This document shows positions 33,621-46,447 of a DNA stretch of 64,000 bases, piece by piece; within the stretch, counting starts at the first letter, position 1, and every line of letters starts with the position of its first letter. The translations under genes were made by a program, and so were the position numbers. The notes below the pieces were generated by a model, which worked only from the letters and a program-made list of their open reading frames with translations, was not told the origin of the DNA and did not search any database. Source of the stretch: Linanthus parryae (Eukaryota > Streptophyta > Magnoliopsida > Ericales > Polemoniaceae); assembly GCA_023055425.1 (NCBI GenBank), contig JALGPY010000010.1, positions 14,667,363 to 14,731,362 of the forward strand. The letters are read 5' to 3'.

Positions 33621-34275
33621 GTCCTCCTACATTGTACCCTTATCGGGGCCTTGATTTTGGAGCTCTGTTTCCCTCTGTCGCTGACCTTGGTAGAGTTGCA
33701 TCTAGATCTCGACTTCTCCTTTCAACGAGTGAATAGTAGTCTCGGCTTCTTCCTGTGGCAGAGATGCTTTCTGATTAGGGTTGCGATGCTTTCTAATTTG
33801 GGTTGTGAAGTGGTCTATGTTTTGGTAATGGGCTATCTGAGTGGTCTCGGTTTGACTGTTTTTCTCAGCAATTAACCCTCTTTGGTGCTGTGTTTTTCAA
33901 TTTTGTTTGGCCTTTCAGATTGGTTTTCTTTGGAAATGGGTATTGTTTGTGCCCAACTTTGATTTTTTTTGTGGAAATGGGTACTGTTGTGTTAGACGAC
34001 GGATGTTTGGGGTCCCTTTGATTTTTGGATGTCTCTTGATTTTCCCCCTCTCTTAGGAGATGATGAATTCAATGAATTGAATTCATTTGATGAGAAGTTG
34101 TTACTTTCCGGGTGGTGCTTTGTTTTGCAGCCATGGTAGGTGCAATCTTGTTTGCCTGTTTTCATAATTGTTGTTGCCTGCTGTTGTTGCTGCTGTGTTC
34201 GTAGTGGGAATTCGGTGGTGGTAGAGGTGGTGATGCTGGTTGGGATTCAATGGTGGTGGTGGAGGTTGTGGTCAA

Positions 34276-34933
34276 TGTTGGAGTAGATGCCCTAGAGGCA
34301 ATCTTGTTTTTAGTATGAATAATGTTTTGGCTAGAACATTCATTTATTATTTATTGAGATATTTAATATAATGAAGTCATTAAATTACAACTGTTGTTTA
34401 TCTTAAATATCCGTAGTCAAGTATATTGATTAATAGGACATGCACTATGCATGGAGACTAGTATGTGGGTAGATTGATATGGAGATATCAAGTCTAACAC
34501 ATGGGCATGCATTAGGAGTAATGGCATACTGGATTGACCCACCACGAGAAGGCTACATATAAATTATGTGAATGTCACAAGTGCTTCTCGTAGTGACAAT
34601 GGCGTTGTCGTCCTTAGACTTGAAGTCAGTAAATACTCTAGTTGTGAACGTTACACTGTAACTGTGTAACTATAAAGATGGTAATCAGACAAGCAAGCTG
34701 AGAGAGGGTAGTGACGTAGAGAGAATTTTCCCTCCCACATAATGGGAGAAAATACGGAGATTCGAGGGGTAGTGCTTATGAAATACCTTGACAGACTCAG
34801 ATATATCAATATGTGATATTGATGTTATCTGTACAGATAAGCCTATTTACAGGATCGAGAAATTATGGATTGGATATACGAGTGAGACACTTATGTCTCG
34901 TGTCCAATCCAGATATGAAGACAAAGGGACATA
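34276..34933 (+). repeat. Solo LTR of the B/C/D family, left part
   Basis: It starts TGTTGGAGTAGATGCCCTAG as in the LTRs of C and D and runs in register up to 34933, where element C interrupts it at ACATA. The rest of the LTR resumes at 51540. No gag-pol of its own is attached, so it is an LTR left after LTR-LTR recombination or a truncated element. Confidence 0.8.
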
Positions 34934-36313
34934 TGTTCGAATAGATGCCCTAGAGGCAATCTTCTTTAGTATGAACATTATATTTTGGCTAGAATAATCG
35001 TTGTATTATTTATGGAGATATTTAAAATAATGAAGTACTTAGATTTCAATTGTTGTTTATCTTAAATATCCCCAGTCGTTTATATTGATTAATAGGACGA
35101 TCAACTGTAGACTAGTATGTGGGTAGATTGATATGGAGATATTAAGCCTAGCACATTGGTTTGCATTAGGGATAATGGCATACTAGATTTACCCACCACG
35201 AGAAGGCTACATTAATTATTTTAACGTCACAAGTGCTTCTCGTTGTGACAATGGTATTGTGGTCCTTAGACTTGAAGTCACTAAATAGTCTAGTTGTGGA
35301 ATATTGTGTTTTGATACCGTCAAACACTACACCGTAACTCGGTAGAAATAAAGGCATTTATCGGACATGATAGGAATCAAGCTTAGAGATGGTAGTGATG
35401 TAGAGAGGATTTGTCCCTCCCACATATGGGAGAAAATATCCACGACCACTCGAGGAGTAGTTCTTGTAGAATGTCTGGCCAGACTCAGATAAATCAATCT
35501 GGGACATTGATGTCATCTGCATGGATAAGACTATTCCCAGGATCGAGAGATTGTGGATTGGATATACGAATTTGACTTGTATGTCTCGTATTCAATGCAT
35601 ATATGGAGATAAATGGATAATACAATGCGGTAAAATTGGTCACAAGGTTTGTCGGATCACTGACTATTTATATTAGTAGGGTGGCGTAGATGTGTTGCTA
35701 GATACCGCTCTATGTTAGTGATTCTTACTACCAACTAAGTAGAAACCTATGTGGTCACACACCATATGGATTAAACCGGAATTTGGGATTACTTAGTAGG
35801 ACTAATTAAATAAAAGGATCAATATGCAATCACAAGCAAACTTAGTAGGACTAATTTGCAAAGTGGACTAACCCGTGTATGGAAAGGATTAGTGTTTGCA
35901 AAGTGGACTATCCCTAGATTATTTTCTCATAAGTATATTTCCACAATTGAGAGAGAACAAAGCAACGAGAGAGCAAGACAAGGAGGTTGAGACCCCCCCC
36001 CACGTCCGCCCCTCCCTCGCCGTCGGCCTCGCGAGGCGCGACCCTCTTGGGTGTCCCGTTTGCGTGATCTTATTCTTCCTCCTTCTACCGTTGCTAGTAC
36101 AAAAGCGTGAGAAGGATCCGGAGCAATCCTATGTGTGGGTATTTATAGAGACGTGGACGCTATTCTACGTAAAGTGATAAACTCAGACCAACAAGGTACA
36201 CGATTCTAATATCCCTTACCATTGTTATGATGCTCGATCTGCGATTCACAGAGAGTCTTGAACGGATTCAAATTATTGTTTTTTCGCTGTGTAATTCGTA
36301 TCAAAACCTTACA
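34934..36313 (+). repeat. 5' LTR of element C
   Basis: TGTTCGAATAGATGCC.. to ..CTTACA, 1380 bp. It ends one base before the primer-binding site TGGTATCAGAGCC (36315-36327). It is visibly diverged from the 3' LTR (1408 bp), far more than the two LTRs of D. It contains a poly-C tract at about 35994-36002. Confidence 0.88.
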
Positions 36314-36314
36314 G

Positions 36315-36327
36315 TGGTATCAGAGCC
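36315..36327 (+). other. Primer-binding site of element C (tRNA-Met type)
   Basis: TGGTATCAGAGCC, one base after the LTR end. It is intact despite the decayed coding region. Confidence 0.9.
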
Positions 36328-37931
36328 ACATATCATAGCGCATAACGTGGTTTATGTGTTACTGTTTTGTCAGTTTTTTCACTATTTTTACACTTTTTAG
36401 TGAAAAACTGAAATTGACATAATGATGCAAATTGAATATGATTCAATAGGGAATGAGCTAATTTGAATCGTCGTATAAAATTAGCGAAGTCCGTTCACAT
36501 ATGATGTGCCTTTTGGTGATTTGAAATCTAAGGGTTTGGGCACAATTTTATTGGAAAAAAGATGTTTTTCTTCAAAATTGGAAATAGGCAAGCTTGGGAA
36601 GGAAGGAAGGAAGGAAAGAAACAACCATAGGGTTTGACGCTAGAGCAGTCCGTCCCCTCCTTGCGCGCCAAGCATGACAGGGCCAAGGGCCGGCCCGGCC
36701 TAGCTAGCGGCTTGGCCGCATATGCTAGGGCCGACTTGCCCAAGGCCTTTTGGTGGCCCGTTGTGGGTTCGGCCTTAGAGTTTGGTGAGCCCCTTGGGCC
36801 ATTTTGATCCTAGAAAATCCCAAAATCAATTAAAATTGACTATGCGCGTTAAAATTGGATTTCAACTGTACTATGAGCTTTTGCATGGTGATTGGATGTG
36901 GCCTTATATGTGGATGTTGTTGATGTTTATTTTTGTTGTTTGGTTTTATTGTAATCAATGTCATTAATTAAGTTTTACGGTCTGCGTGTCGTCTTCTCTT
37001 TGATGTCTCTCTATTTAGTATAGGTGCTAGCTAGTATTAGATAGTTAGATGATAGTCAAGACATGGAGAAGAAGCTTAAAGAATTGAAGAAACCACAAGA
37101 ACACATTATTCCACAAGCTAAGGCGCATGGACTAAAGATGGAGGCACATGGATATGAGCTTGGTGTTTTTAGGGCTTATAGAGATTCTCATTGACTTGGG
37201 AATATCTTAGTTTTAGGAGGCCACATCCACATTTCATTTATTTATTATTTTTTGTTATTTAATTTATTGTCTTGTTATTTATTTTTGGTGTATGGATGAT
37301 GCATGGAAATTGTGACGAGATGATAACTAAAAACCTCGAATATTTTATTTTGGGATTTCACAACCCAAATAAGTAGATCAGTTGGATCAACTAAACAATT
37401 AAAAATTAAAGGTAAAATTCCTCAAATTAAATATTGCGTTTTTACCTTCTCGTTACTTAACACTCGTCAAAACTATAATGTATTAAATTCGGGCTAATGA
37501 GATTTGATTCTTTATAGGATGACGCGATGACACAAGCAAGTAATGTGAAATTATTGAAGTAAGAGGTTGGACGCAATTAGGCTACTTCGATAGGATTGAA
37601 AGCCTAGATGCAAGAAAATTGGGATTATCTATGGGGTAGTTAAATAAGGAGTTATTTGCCCAATTGAAGCAAGAGTTGCATAGGATGCAATTGGAAATTT
37701 TTCCTACCAAAATAACTAATTCTTGGGTGACTTGCCAAAGCAAGATGAAGAGGAAGTGAAATATGGTTCTTGCCCACTAGAAGATATATATATGATATTT
37801 TCCGCATTAATAGAGAAGGTTATTAATCCGAGAAAAATAGTGTGAGCTATGTTTAATAATCTAGCCATTATTAAATGTAGTCATTTGTTCACATACTAAA
37901 ACTTCTATATTTCTCATTTTATAGAATTCGA
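36328..37931 (+). other. Leader of element C
   Basis: Untranslated leader between primer-binding site and gag. It is AT-rich, with a GC-rich, GGCC-rich island at about 36640-36780 equivalent to those in B' and D. No real gene is present; short open frames here (for example 36782-36967) are incidental. Confidence 0.7.
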
Positions 37932-39401
37932 ATGGCAAACAACTCATCGAATTCATCACAATCCCTATAATCAGTCCTTGAAAAGAACAAGCTTTCAAGA
38001 AATAAGTTTTTGGACTGGTACAGAAACTTGAGAATCGGTATCAAGCAAGAAAAGAAACTGTACATTCTAGAAGAGAAAGTTCCTGAAGGTCCAAAAAATA
38101 ATACTCCTGCAGCCATAAAGGCATATCAGAAGGTCGTTGGCGATTATAATGATGTGGCCTGCCTTACGCTTTGCACCATGATCCAAGCTTTAGAAGCAAC
38201 ATGAGGACATGGTTGCGTATGATATGATTATACACTTGAAGCAGCTCTTCCAAGAGCAGGCTAGGCATGAGTGGTATGAAGTGTCCAAGGCATTGTTCAA
38301 GTGTGATCTGTTAGAGGGAAACCCAGTGGGGCCTCATGTACTGCACATGATTGGGTACTTGGGAAGTCTCAATCGTCTGGGATTTCTGGTTGGTCAAGAG
38401 CTGACCACTGATCTCATCTTGAAATCGTTTCCTAATAGTTATGGACAATTCATTATGTGCTATAACAGGAATGAGATCAGCAAGCCTCTACCATATTTTC
38501 TCAATATGTTGAGGACAGCTGAGTAAAGCATCGAAAAAGGGAAAGGCAAGGCCATGATGATGGTCAGCAAAGGAAAGAGCAAGCGAGTTGCATCTACCTC
38601 CAAAGGAAAGAGCAAAAAAGTTGCGAAATCCAAGGAGCCTGCTTTAAAGCCCTCTGGGGGCGTGACTAAGGGGGAGTGTAACTACTGTAGTCAGCCTGGA
38701 CACTAGAAAGGAACTTCCCAAAATATCTAAAAGATAAAAGGCTTGGAATAGTGATTCCACCACCACAAGGTATTTTTGTTATAGATGTCAATCTGTCTTT
38801 CTATTCATCTTGGGTATTGGATACTAGATGTGGATCTCACATTTTTTGAAATGTACATGATCTAAAGAGAAGCAGATGATTGGCTAAAGGGGAGATAGTC
38901 TTCTGCGTGGGTAATGGAGCAAGAGTTGTTGCATTAACCGTAGGCATTTATAGGTTATCTTTACCTTCTAAACTTATCTTAGAATTAGACAACTGTTATT
39001 GTGTGCCTGTTATGAGAAGAAACATTATTTCTATTTCTTGTTTGGACAAGACATGTTTTTCTATTAAAATAAAGGACATGTGTTGCTTCATTTATTTTGA
39101 TGGTTTGCGTTATTGTAATGATTTATTGTCTAATGGATTATATATCCTTGATCTAGATAACTCCGTATATAATATTAATACCAAGAGGATTAAAACTAAT
39201 AATTTAGATCCGACGTACTTATGGAACTGTCGTATAGGCCATATAAACGAGAAAAACATTTCTAGATTCCATAAGGATGGATTACTAGACTCACTTGATT
39301 ATGAATCAACAAGACATAGGAAAAATGACAAAGTCCCCTTTCAATAAGATAGGTGAGAGGACTAGTGAGAAATTGGCTCTCGTGCATACTGATGTAAGTG
39401 A
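37932..39401 (+). pseudogene. gag-protease-pre-integrase of element C, interrupted by D
   Basis: It starts MANNSSNSSQ at 37932; a TAG follows within a dozen codons (about 37971). Readable parts are FLDWYRNLRIGIKQEKKLYILEE (38010 onward), HLKQLFQEQARHEWYEVSKALF, SFPNSYGQFIMCYNRNEIS (to about 38520) and the zinc knuckle start CNYCSQPGH followed by a stop. The protease site reads LDTRCGSH, Arg replacing Gly of the D-T-G triad. LPSKLILELDNCYCVP and LWNCRIGHINEKN follow (38880-39347). The frame reaches the first integrase Asp (HTDV) and is cut there by D. Confidence 0.85.
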
Positions 39402-40801
39402 TGTTGGAATAGATGCCCTAGAGGCAATCTAGTTTAGTATGAATTTGTATATGGCTAGAAAATTCATTTATTATTTATTGGATATTTAATATAATGAAGT
39501 CCTTAGATTTACAATTGTGTTGTTTATCTTAAATATCCCTAGTCAAGTATAATGATTAATAGGACAATCATCTATAGACTAGTATGGGGTTGGATTGATA
39601 TGGAGATATCACGATCCAACACATAGGTGTGCATTACGGAATGTTGCACTGGATTGACCCATCTCCGAGAAGGCTACATACATGTTATGTTGAGTCACAA
39701 GCGCTTCTCGCGGTGAAATGGTATTGTCATCCTTAGACTTGAAGTCACTAGATATTCTAGTTGTGGATCATTGTGATCTTGGTAGCGTTAAACGCTACAC
39801 CGTAACTGGGTAGTCATAAAGGCGTGTACTGAATACAATGAGAAGCAAGCTTAGAGATCGTAGTGGACGTAGAGAGGATTTGCCACTCGAGGGATAGTGC
39901 TTATAGAATGTCTGGCCAGACTCAAATAAATCAATATGGGATATTGATGTTATTTGCACGAATAAGGCTATTCCCATGGATCGAGAAACTATGGATTGGA
40001 TATACGAGTGTGACTTGTATGTCTCGTGTCCAATCCGGATATGGAGGCAAAGGGATGAGACAATTACTTGTACAAAGGTTGTCAAGATGACTATTATATT
40101 AGTTGGCTAGAATGGATGTTTTGCTAGAGACCGCTCCATATTAGCAAATAGTTGCTAGCAACTAGATAGAACCTATGGGGTCACACGCTATATAGAGTTG
40201 AACTAGATTTGGAAATTAATTAATTGGATTAATTAATTAGAAGGATCACTTTGCAAACCCTTGCAAGCTTAGTAGGGACTAATTTGCAAGGAAGGGACTA
40301 AATTGAATTCTAGTTGGACTAGAATAAGTCCTTTAGGTAGTTAACAAGGAGTTGTTGGACTATATAAAGGACCCTCCTTCCTTCCTTCCACATAATAACT
40401 TATGCTCATTAGTGAACATAACAAGAGTGGGAGAGAACAAAGGAGAGAGAGCAAGCAACAAGGAGGGCCCGACGCCGCCCCTTGCCGCCGCCCTCGTCCC
40501 GTCGGCCAAAAGAGGCCGAGACCCTCTTTTGGGTTTCGTTTTGCGTGATTTCTTCTTCCTCTTCCTATTACGGGCTAGCACCAAGGAGTTTGGGAGATCT
40601 AGGATCAACTCTAGGCGTGGATCAACTATAGACAACGTGACATTATTCGCGTTTGAAGTCATCAAGGAGAACCCAAAGGTGTGTTTATGATTTCTAACCT
40701 TTACTATCGTTATGTCTCTAGACTTGTGATCCTTGGAGGGTTTTGCATGGTTTTTGTTTGATTATGCTTCCGTTGCGCGATCCATGAATCAAAACCATAC
40801 A
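39402..40801 (+). repeat. 5' LTR of element D
   Basis: TGTTGGAATAG.. to ..CATACA. Relative to the 3' LTR it lacks 33 bp at about 39891, between two GCC triplets (a slippage-type deletion), and has one extra CCTT unit at about 40380. These two indels fully explain the length difference of 29 bp. It drives transcription and supplies R/U5. The part near 40370-40530 has a pyrimidine-rich, then GC-rich segment. Confidence 0.93.
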
Positions 40802-40802
40802 G

Positions 40803-40815
40803 TGGTATCAGAGCC
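40803..40815 (+). other. Primer-binding site of element D (tRNA-Met type)
   Basis: TGGTATCAGAGCC, separated from the LTR by a single G. Intact. Confidence 0.92.
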
Positions 40816-42483
40816 ACAGGTCATAGAGCATAAACGTGGTTTATGTGTTACGTTTCAGTTGTTTTACACCTTAATTTGATTGTTTATCGCGTAAAACAAG
40901 ACAAATCAAGCATGGGATGCAATTTGTCAATAATTAATCATAACAAGATCCAATTTTTGCATTGGATGCATGAATTGGTGAGTTTGAGAAATTTTAAGAT
41001 CTAAGATCTAGGGTTTGGGCATCCTTGGGGAAGAAGGAGTTCTCCCAAAACAAGGAAACAACCAAACTTGGGCACCAAGCAAGGGAGTTGTTTTGGAAAC
41101 AACTCCCAAGAGGAGGTTCGGCCCCCCCTAGGGACCGCCCCCTTGCTTGCCGCCCAAGCTTGGCCGCCCTAAGGGGCCGGGCGGCCCTAACCCGCGGGCC
41201 TAGCTTGCGGGTTTTGGGCCGGGCCGGCCCTAGGGCCTTGTGGTTCACCTTAATGGGCCCGGGCAATTGGATTGTTGGGCCCATGGACCGTTTTAACCCT
41301 AGAAATCCTAAAATCAATTAAAATTGACCAAGCGCGTTAAAATTGGATTTTAACTGTTTATGTGCAAATCGCATGGTGATTGGATATGGCCTTAGGATGT
41401 GGTTTGATGTGGATGTTTAATTTTGTGGTTTGGTTTTACAGCCTGCGAGCTGATCAATTAATTGTAATAATTAATTAGGGTTTTATGGCCTGCATGCCAT
41501 TTTTTTCTCTCAACTTGTGAGATTTATTTTATTTAGTATAGATATTAGCTAGTGCTAGATAAAGTAGATTGTTAGCCAAGATTGGAGAAAAGAAGCCCAA
41601 AGCCAAAGAAGCCACAAAAGATGGAGCATGGAGCATGGAGCAATCCACAAGACTATGAAGGATGGACCAAAAGATCAAGACTCATAGAGATGTGTTTGCT
41701 TTAGGGTTCATAGATAATTCCATTGGCTTGGAATTATCTTAGTCTAGAAAAGGCCATATCCACATCACGTTTAATTTCTATTTTGTGGTTGTTTATTTAT
41801 TGTCTTATTATTTGTGTGGTTGGTGTATGGATGATGCATGCAATTAAGATAATAAGATAATTAGACAACCCGGATCTATTATTTGGAGTTGTGCCCAAAC
41901 TCAAATAGATAGATTAGTTGATATTGATCAACAAAAACAATTAAAGAATTGAAAATCCCTCAAAATTCAAATATTGTGCTCTTGCCTTCTCGTTATTTAA
42001 ACACTCATTATCATCATTATTTATCAAGCTCGTGTGTGCCAAAGCATGGCGACTTGGTTCATAATGATGGAATGCGATGGCACGTAACAATGTGCAATTG
42101 TTTAGATAAGAGGTTGAACACAACTAGGCTATTAATTTGATTAAGAAACCTAGAGGCAATCAATTGGGATTATCCATATGGATGGATAAATAAGGAGTTA
42201 TTTGCCCGATTGAACCAAGAGTTGCATAAGGGATGCAATTGGAATTGTTCCTACCTAAACTAGTCAAATTATGGGTGACTTGCCAAAGCAAGCTCATAAG
42301 GAGATGAAAGATGGATCTTGGCCCACTAGAAAATATAAGGATATTTTCCGCATTAATATCTTGAGGGTTATTAATCCGTAGAAAAATAGTGGGAGCTATA
42401 TTTAATAAACTAGCCATTATTAAATATAGTCAAAAATTCACAAATACTAAAACTTGCGTATTTTCCTTTTTGTAGAATTCCAA
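40816..42483 (+). other. Leader of element D
   Basis: About 1.67 kb of untranslated leader. A GC-rich island (about 41100-41300) contains several GGCC/GGGCC blocks and is open on both strands by composition, not as a gene. The remainder is AT-rich and collinear with the leaders of C and B'. Confidence 0.7.
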
Positions 42484-45400
42484 ATGGCAAACAACTCATC
42501 GAGTTCACAACATTCCCTACGATCTGTCCTTGAGAAGGACAAGCTCTCTGGAACCAACTTTCTCGATTGGTACAGAAACTTGAGAATTGTTCTCAAGCAA
42601 GAGAAGAAACTGTACGCGATAGAGGAGCATGTTCCAGAAGGTCCAGAGAACCAAACACCTGCTGCCCTAAAGGCGTATCAAAAGCGTGTTGATGACGCTA
42701 ATGATGCGGCCTGCCTTATGCTTTGCACCATGACTTCTGAGCTTCAGAAGCAACACGAAAACATGAATGATGTCGATATGATCGAACATCTAAAGCAGCT
42801 CTTCCAAGAGAAGGCGAGGGTAGAGAGGTATGAGGTCTCAAAGGCACTGTTCAAATGTCATCTGGCAGAAGGGAACTCGGTGGGACCCCATGTACTCCGA
42901 ATGATCGGGTACTTGGAGAATCTCGCACGACTAGTGTTCCCGGTCGGCCAAGAGTTGGCAACCGATCTCGTGTTGCAATCGTTGCCCGAGAGTTATGGAC
43001 AGTTCATTATGAACTATAACATGAACGAGATCGTTAAACCACTGCCAGATTTGCTCAACATGTTGAGGACGGCTGAACAGAGCATCAACAAGGGTAAGGG
43101 CAAAGCCATTATGATGGTACAGAAAGGAAAGGGCAAAAGGTTTGCCTCTTCCTCCAAGGGCAAAGGAAAGTCAGTTTCCAAGTCCAAGAAACCAGCCCTT
43201 AAGCCTGTTGGTGGCATTTCCAAGGCCGTGACTAAGGGTGAGTGTCACTACTGCAGTCAGCCTGGACACTGGAGGAGGAACTGCCCAAAATATCTGGAGG
43301 ACAAGAGGCTTGGAATAGTGATTCCACCACCACCAGGTATTTTTGTTGTAGATGTCAATTTAACTGTCTCTACATCATGGGTATTAGATACTGGATGTGG
43401 ATCTCATATTTGTCAAAATATGCAGGATCTAAAGAGAAGTAAAAGATTGGCTAAAGGGGAGGTAGATCTGCGCGTTGGGAATGGAGCAAAGGTTGTTGCG
43501 TTCGCCATAGGCGTGTGCGAGCTATCTCTACCTTCAGGATTAGTTTTAGAATTAAATAATTGCTATTTTGTGCCTGCTATGAGCAGAAACATTATTTCTA
43601 TTTCTTGTTTGGACAAGGAAGGTTTTATTATTTCAATAAAGAACAATTGTTGTTCCTTTTATTTGAATAATATTCACTATTTTAGTGCGCAATTATTTAA
43701 TGGACTTTATGTCCTTGATCTAAGCAATCCTGTCTACAACATTAATACCAAGCGGATTAAAATAAATGATTTAAATCCTGCTTACTTATGGCATTGTCGT
43801 TTAGGCCACATAAATGAGAAACGTGTATCTAGACTCCATAAGGATGGATTACTAGACTCATTTGATTTTGAATCATATGAGACATGTGAGGCTTGTTTAT
43901 TGGGAAAAATGACAAAGTCCCCTTTCAATAAGAAAGGTGAGAGGACTAGTGAGCAATTGGCGCTCATACATACCGATGTGTGTGGGCCATTTGCCACGCC
44001 TGCCAGGGGTGGTTATGTCTACTTCATTACATTTACTGATGATTACAGTAGATATGGATTTGTGTACCTTATGAGGGCAAAATCCGAATCCTTTGAAGTG
44101 TTCAAAGATTTCAAGAATGAAGTAGAGAAGCAACTTGGCAAAAGTATAAAAGCTCTACGATCGGATCGTGGAGGAGAATACTTAAGCCAAGAGTTTGACG
44201 ACTATCTTAGAGAGTGTGGGATCGTGTCCCAACTCACTCCACCCGGAACGCCACAATGGAATGGCGTGTCCGAGAGGAGGAATCGAACCCTATTGGATAT
44301 GGTTCGGTCTATGATGTGTCAAACCGATCTTCCATTATCATTTTGGGGCTACGCTCTATTAAGTGCAGCTTTCACCATTAACCGTGTTCCATCTAAATCA
44401 GTCATGAAGACACCATATGAGATGTGGAGTGGGAGGCGCCCACACTGTCGTTCATGAGGATTTGGGACTGCGATGTCTATGTAAAACGTTTACAATCAGA
44501 CAAGCTAGGGCCTAAATCGGATAAGTGTAAGTTTGTGGGGTACCCTAAGGAAACTAAGGGATACTACTTCTACAATCCAACTGAGAACAAAGTGTTTGTT
44601 GCTCGGACCGGCGTGTTTCTAGAAAGAGAGTTTGTCTCTAAAGAAGCAAGTGGGAGGAATGTAGAACTTGAAGAAGTTCAAAAACCACAAATCACTGAAC
44701 CGATTATGGAACATGAACAGGAAACACAAGCGGTTGTGGAGCCACCTGTTTAGGTAACACAAGAGCTTCGTAGATCTAGTAGAGTGCGCCAGGAACCCGA
44801 GAGGTATGGACTTCTCGTAACCGATTCCGGTGACACGATGCTCATAGATGATGAGCCTACTACCTATGAGGAGGCCATGAGTGGCCCAGACTCTCAGAAG
44901 TGGCTGGAAGCCATGAGATCCGAGATGGAATCCATGTATACCAACAAATTATGGACTTTGGTGGAACCACCCCATGGGGCGCGGCCCATAGGGTGCAAGT
45001 GGGTCTTCAAGAAGAAGATCGACATGGATGGTAATGTGATTACCTATAAGGGCCGATTGGTGGCTAAAGGATTCAGACAGATTCATGGTATTGACTATGA
45101 CGAAACCTTTTCACCAGTCGCAATGACCAAATCCATCCGAATCCTACTTGCAATTGCAGCATACCATGACTGTGAGATTTGGCAGATGGATGTCAAAACA
45201 GCATTCCTTTATGGGAATCTCCTCGAGGACGTGTATATGATACAGCCGGAGGGGTTTGAGGATCCAAAGCAAGCCAACAAAGTCTGCAAGCTGCAACGGT
45301 CCATTTATGGATTGAAGCAAGCTTCTAGGAGTTGGAATCGACGTTTTGATGAAGTGGTCAAAGATTTTGGCTTCATCAGAAACGAAGATGAGTCTTTTGT

Positions 45401-46433
45401 CTACAAGAAGGTTAGTGGGAGCTCTGTAGCTTTTCTGGTCTTGTATGTGGATGACATACTACTCATTGGAAACGACATTCCCATGCTGCAATCTGTGAAA
45501 GATTGGCTAGGAAAGTGTTTCTCAATGAAGGACTTAGGGGAAGCAGCCTATATAATTGGTATAAAGATCTATAGAGATAGATCTAAGAGGTTGCTAGGCC
45601 TAAGTCAAAGTACATATATTGACAAGGTGTTGAAGCGGTTCAACATGCAAGATTCCAAGAAGGGATTCTTGCCCATGTCACATGGAATCACTCTTTCGAA
45701 GAGTAGTTGTCCTTCCAATGAGATTGAGAAGGAACGCATGAGTAGAATTCCCTATGCCTCGGCCATAGGATCTATCATGTACGCCATGTTATGTACTAGA
45801 CAATATGTGTCATATGCCTTGAGTATGACAAGCAGATACCAATCCAATCCGGCTGAGAGTCACTGGATTGCAGTCAAGAACATCCTAAAGTACTTGAGAA
45901 GAACTAAGGATGCTTTATTGATATTTGGCGGTGAGGAAGAGTTGTGTGTAAGGGGTTACACTGATGCAAGCTTCCAAACTGACAGAGATGACTTTAGATC
46001 ACAATCGGGATATGTGTTTTGCCTGAATGGAGCAGCGGTGAGCTGGAAGAGTTCCAAGCAAGAGACGGTAGCTGATTCTACAACAGAGGCTGAGTACATT
46101 GCTGCAAATGGCGCAGCAAAGGAGGCTGTTTGGATCAGAAAGTTTGTTTCTGAACTTGGTGTGGTCCCTAGCATTGCAGATCTAGTGGAGTTGTTCTGTG
46201 ACAACACTGGGGCGATCGCGCAATCAAAGGAACCCAGATCGCACCAGAAGTCCAAACACGTGCTCAGGAAGTTTCATCTGATTCTAGATATTATCGATAG
46301 AGGAGACGTTCGGATATGCAAGATTCCTACAGATGATAATCTGTCAGACCCGCTTACGAAGCCTCTCACGCAGTGGAAGCATGAAGGGCACACTAGGAGT
46401 ATGGGCATACGAGATGCGCCAGATTGGCTCTAG
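42484..46433 (+). pseudogene. gag-pol of element D: one frameshift and one stop
   Basis: A polyprotein of about 1316 codons. The start is the MANNSSSS methionine at 42484, not the upstream in-frame ATG at 42454, because C and B' begin at the same residue. Domains in order: gag (20-215), zinc knuckle CHYCSQPGHWRRNC (about 253-266), protease LDTGCGSHIC (about 300), HHCC zinc domain LWHCRLGHINEKR..CEACLLGK (435-480), and integrase core HTDVCGP, RSDRGGEY, NGVSERRNRTLL (about 495, 560, 595). A 1-nt deletion near 44437 shifts the frame, and a TAG at 44751-44753 (Gln in B) follows. RT has [27 protein letters not shown] and YVDDILLIGND. RNase H has GYTDASFQTD and DSTTEAEYIAA and ends APDWL. All catalytic motifs are otherwise intact. 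Confidence 0.92.
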
Positions 46434-46436
46434 TGC

Positions 46437-46446
46437 AAGTGGGAGA
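46437..46446 (+). other. Polypurine tract of element D
   Basis: AAGTGGGAGA lies just before the 3' LTR at 46448 and primes plus-strand cDNA. The identical tract precedes the 3' LTRs of B (about 11130) and C (50121-50130). Confidence 0.85.
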
Positions 46447-46447
46447 C

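Larger units (their letters stand above)
32461..34275. other. Gene-like DNA without a recognisable gene, split by a hAT-like element
   Basis: 32461-32890 has C/T-rich, 5'-UTR-like sequence and an uninterrupted CT tract. 33629-34275 is GC-balanced, with GT-rich stretches and GGTGGTGG runs near 34210-34265. If the hAT-like element 32891-33620 is removed, the two parts join cleanly. No long open frame crosses the join, so I cannot name a gene; a captured gene fragment inside a DNA transposon is one possibility. Confidence 0.35.

Noticed and set aside
35896..36177. Open frame with hydrophobic stretch in LTR of C
   Set aside because: It lies in the LTR, overlaps the poly-C tract and is not conserved in the 3' LTR of C.
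40352..40690. Open frames on both strands inside LTRs of D (also 47420-47765, 46909-47169, 39795-40090)
   Set aside because: They lie inside LTRs, differ by indels between the two near-identical LTRs of D, and have no start context or domain.
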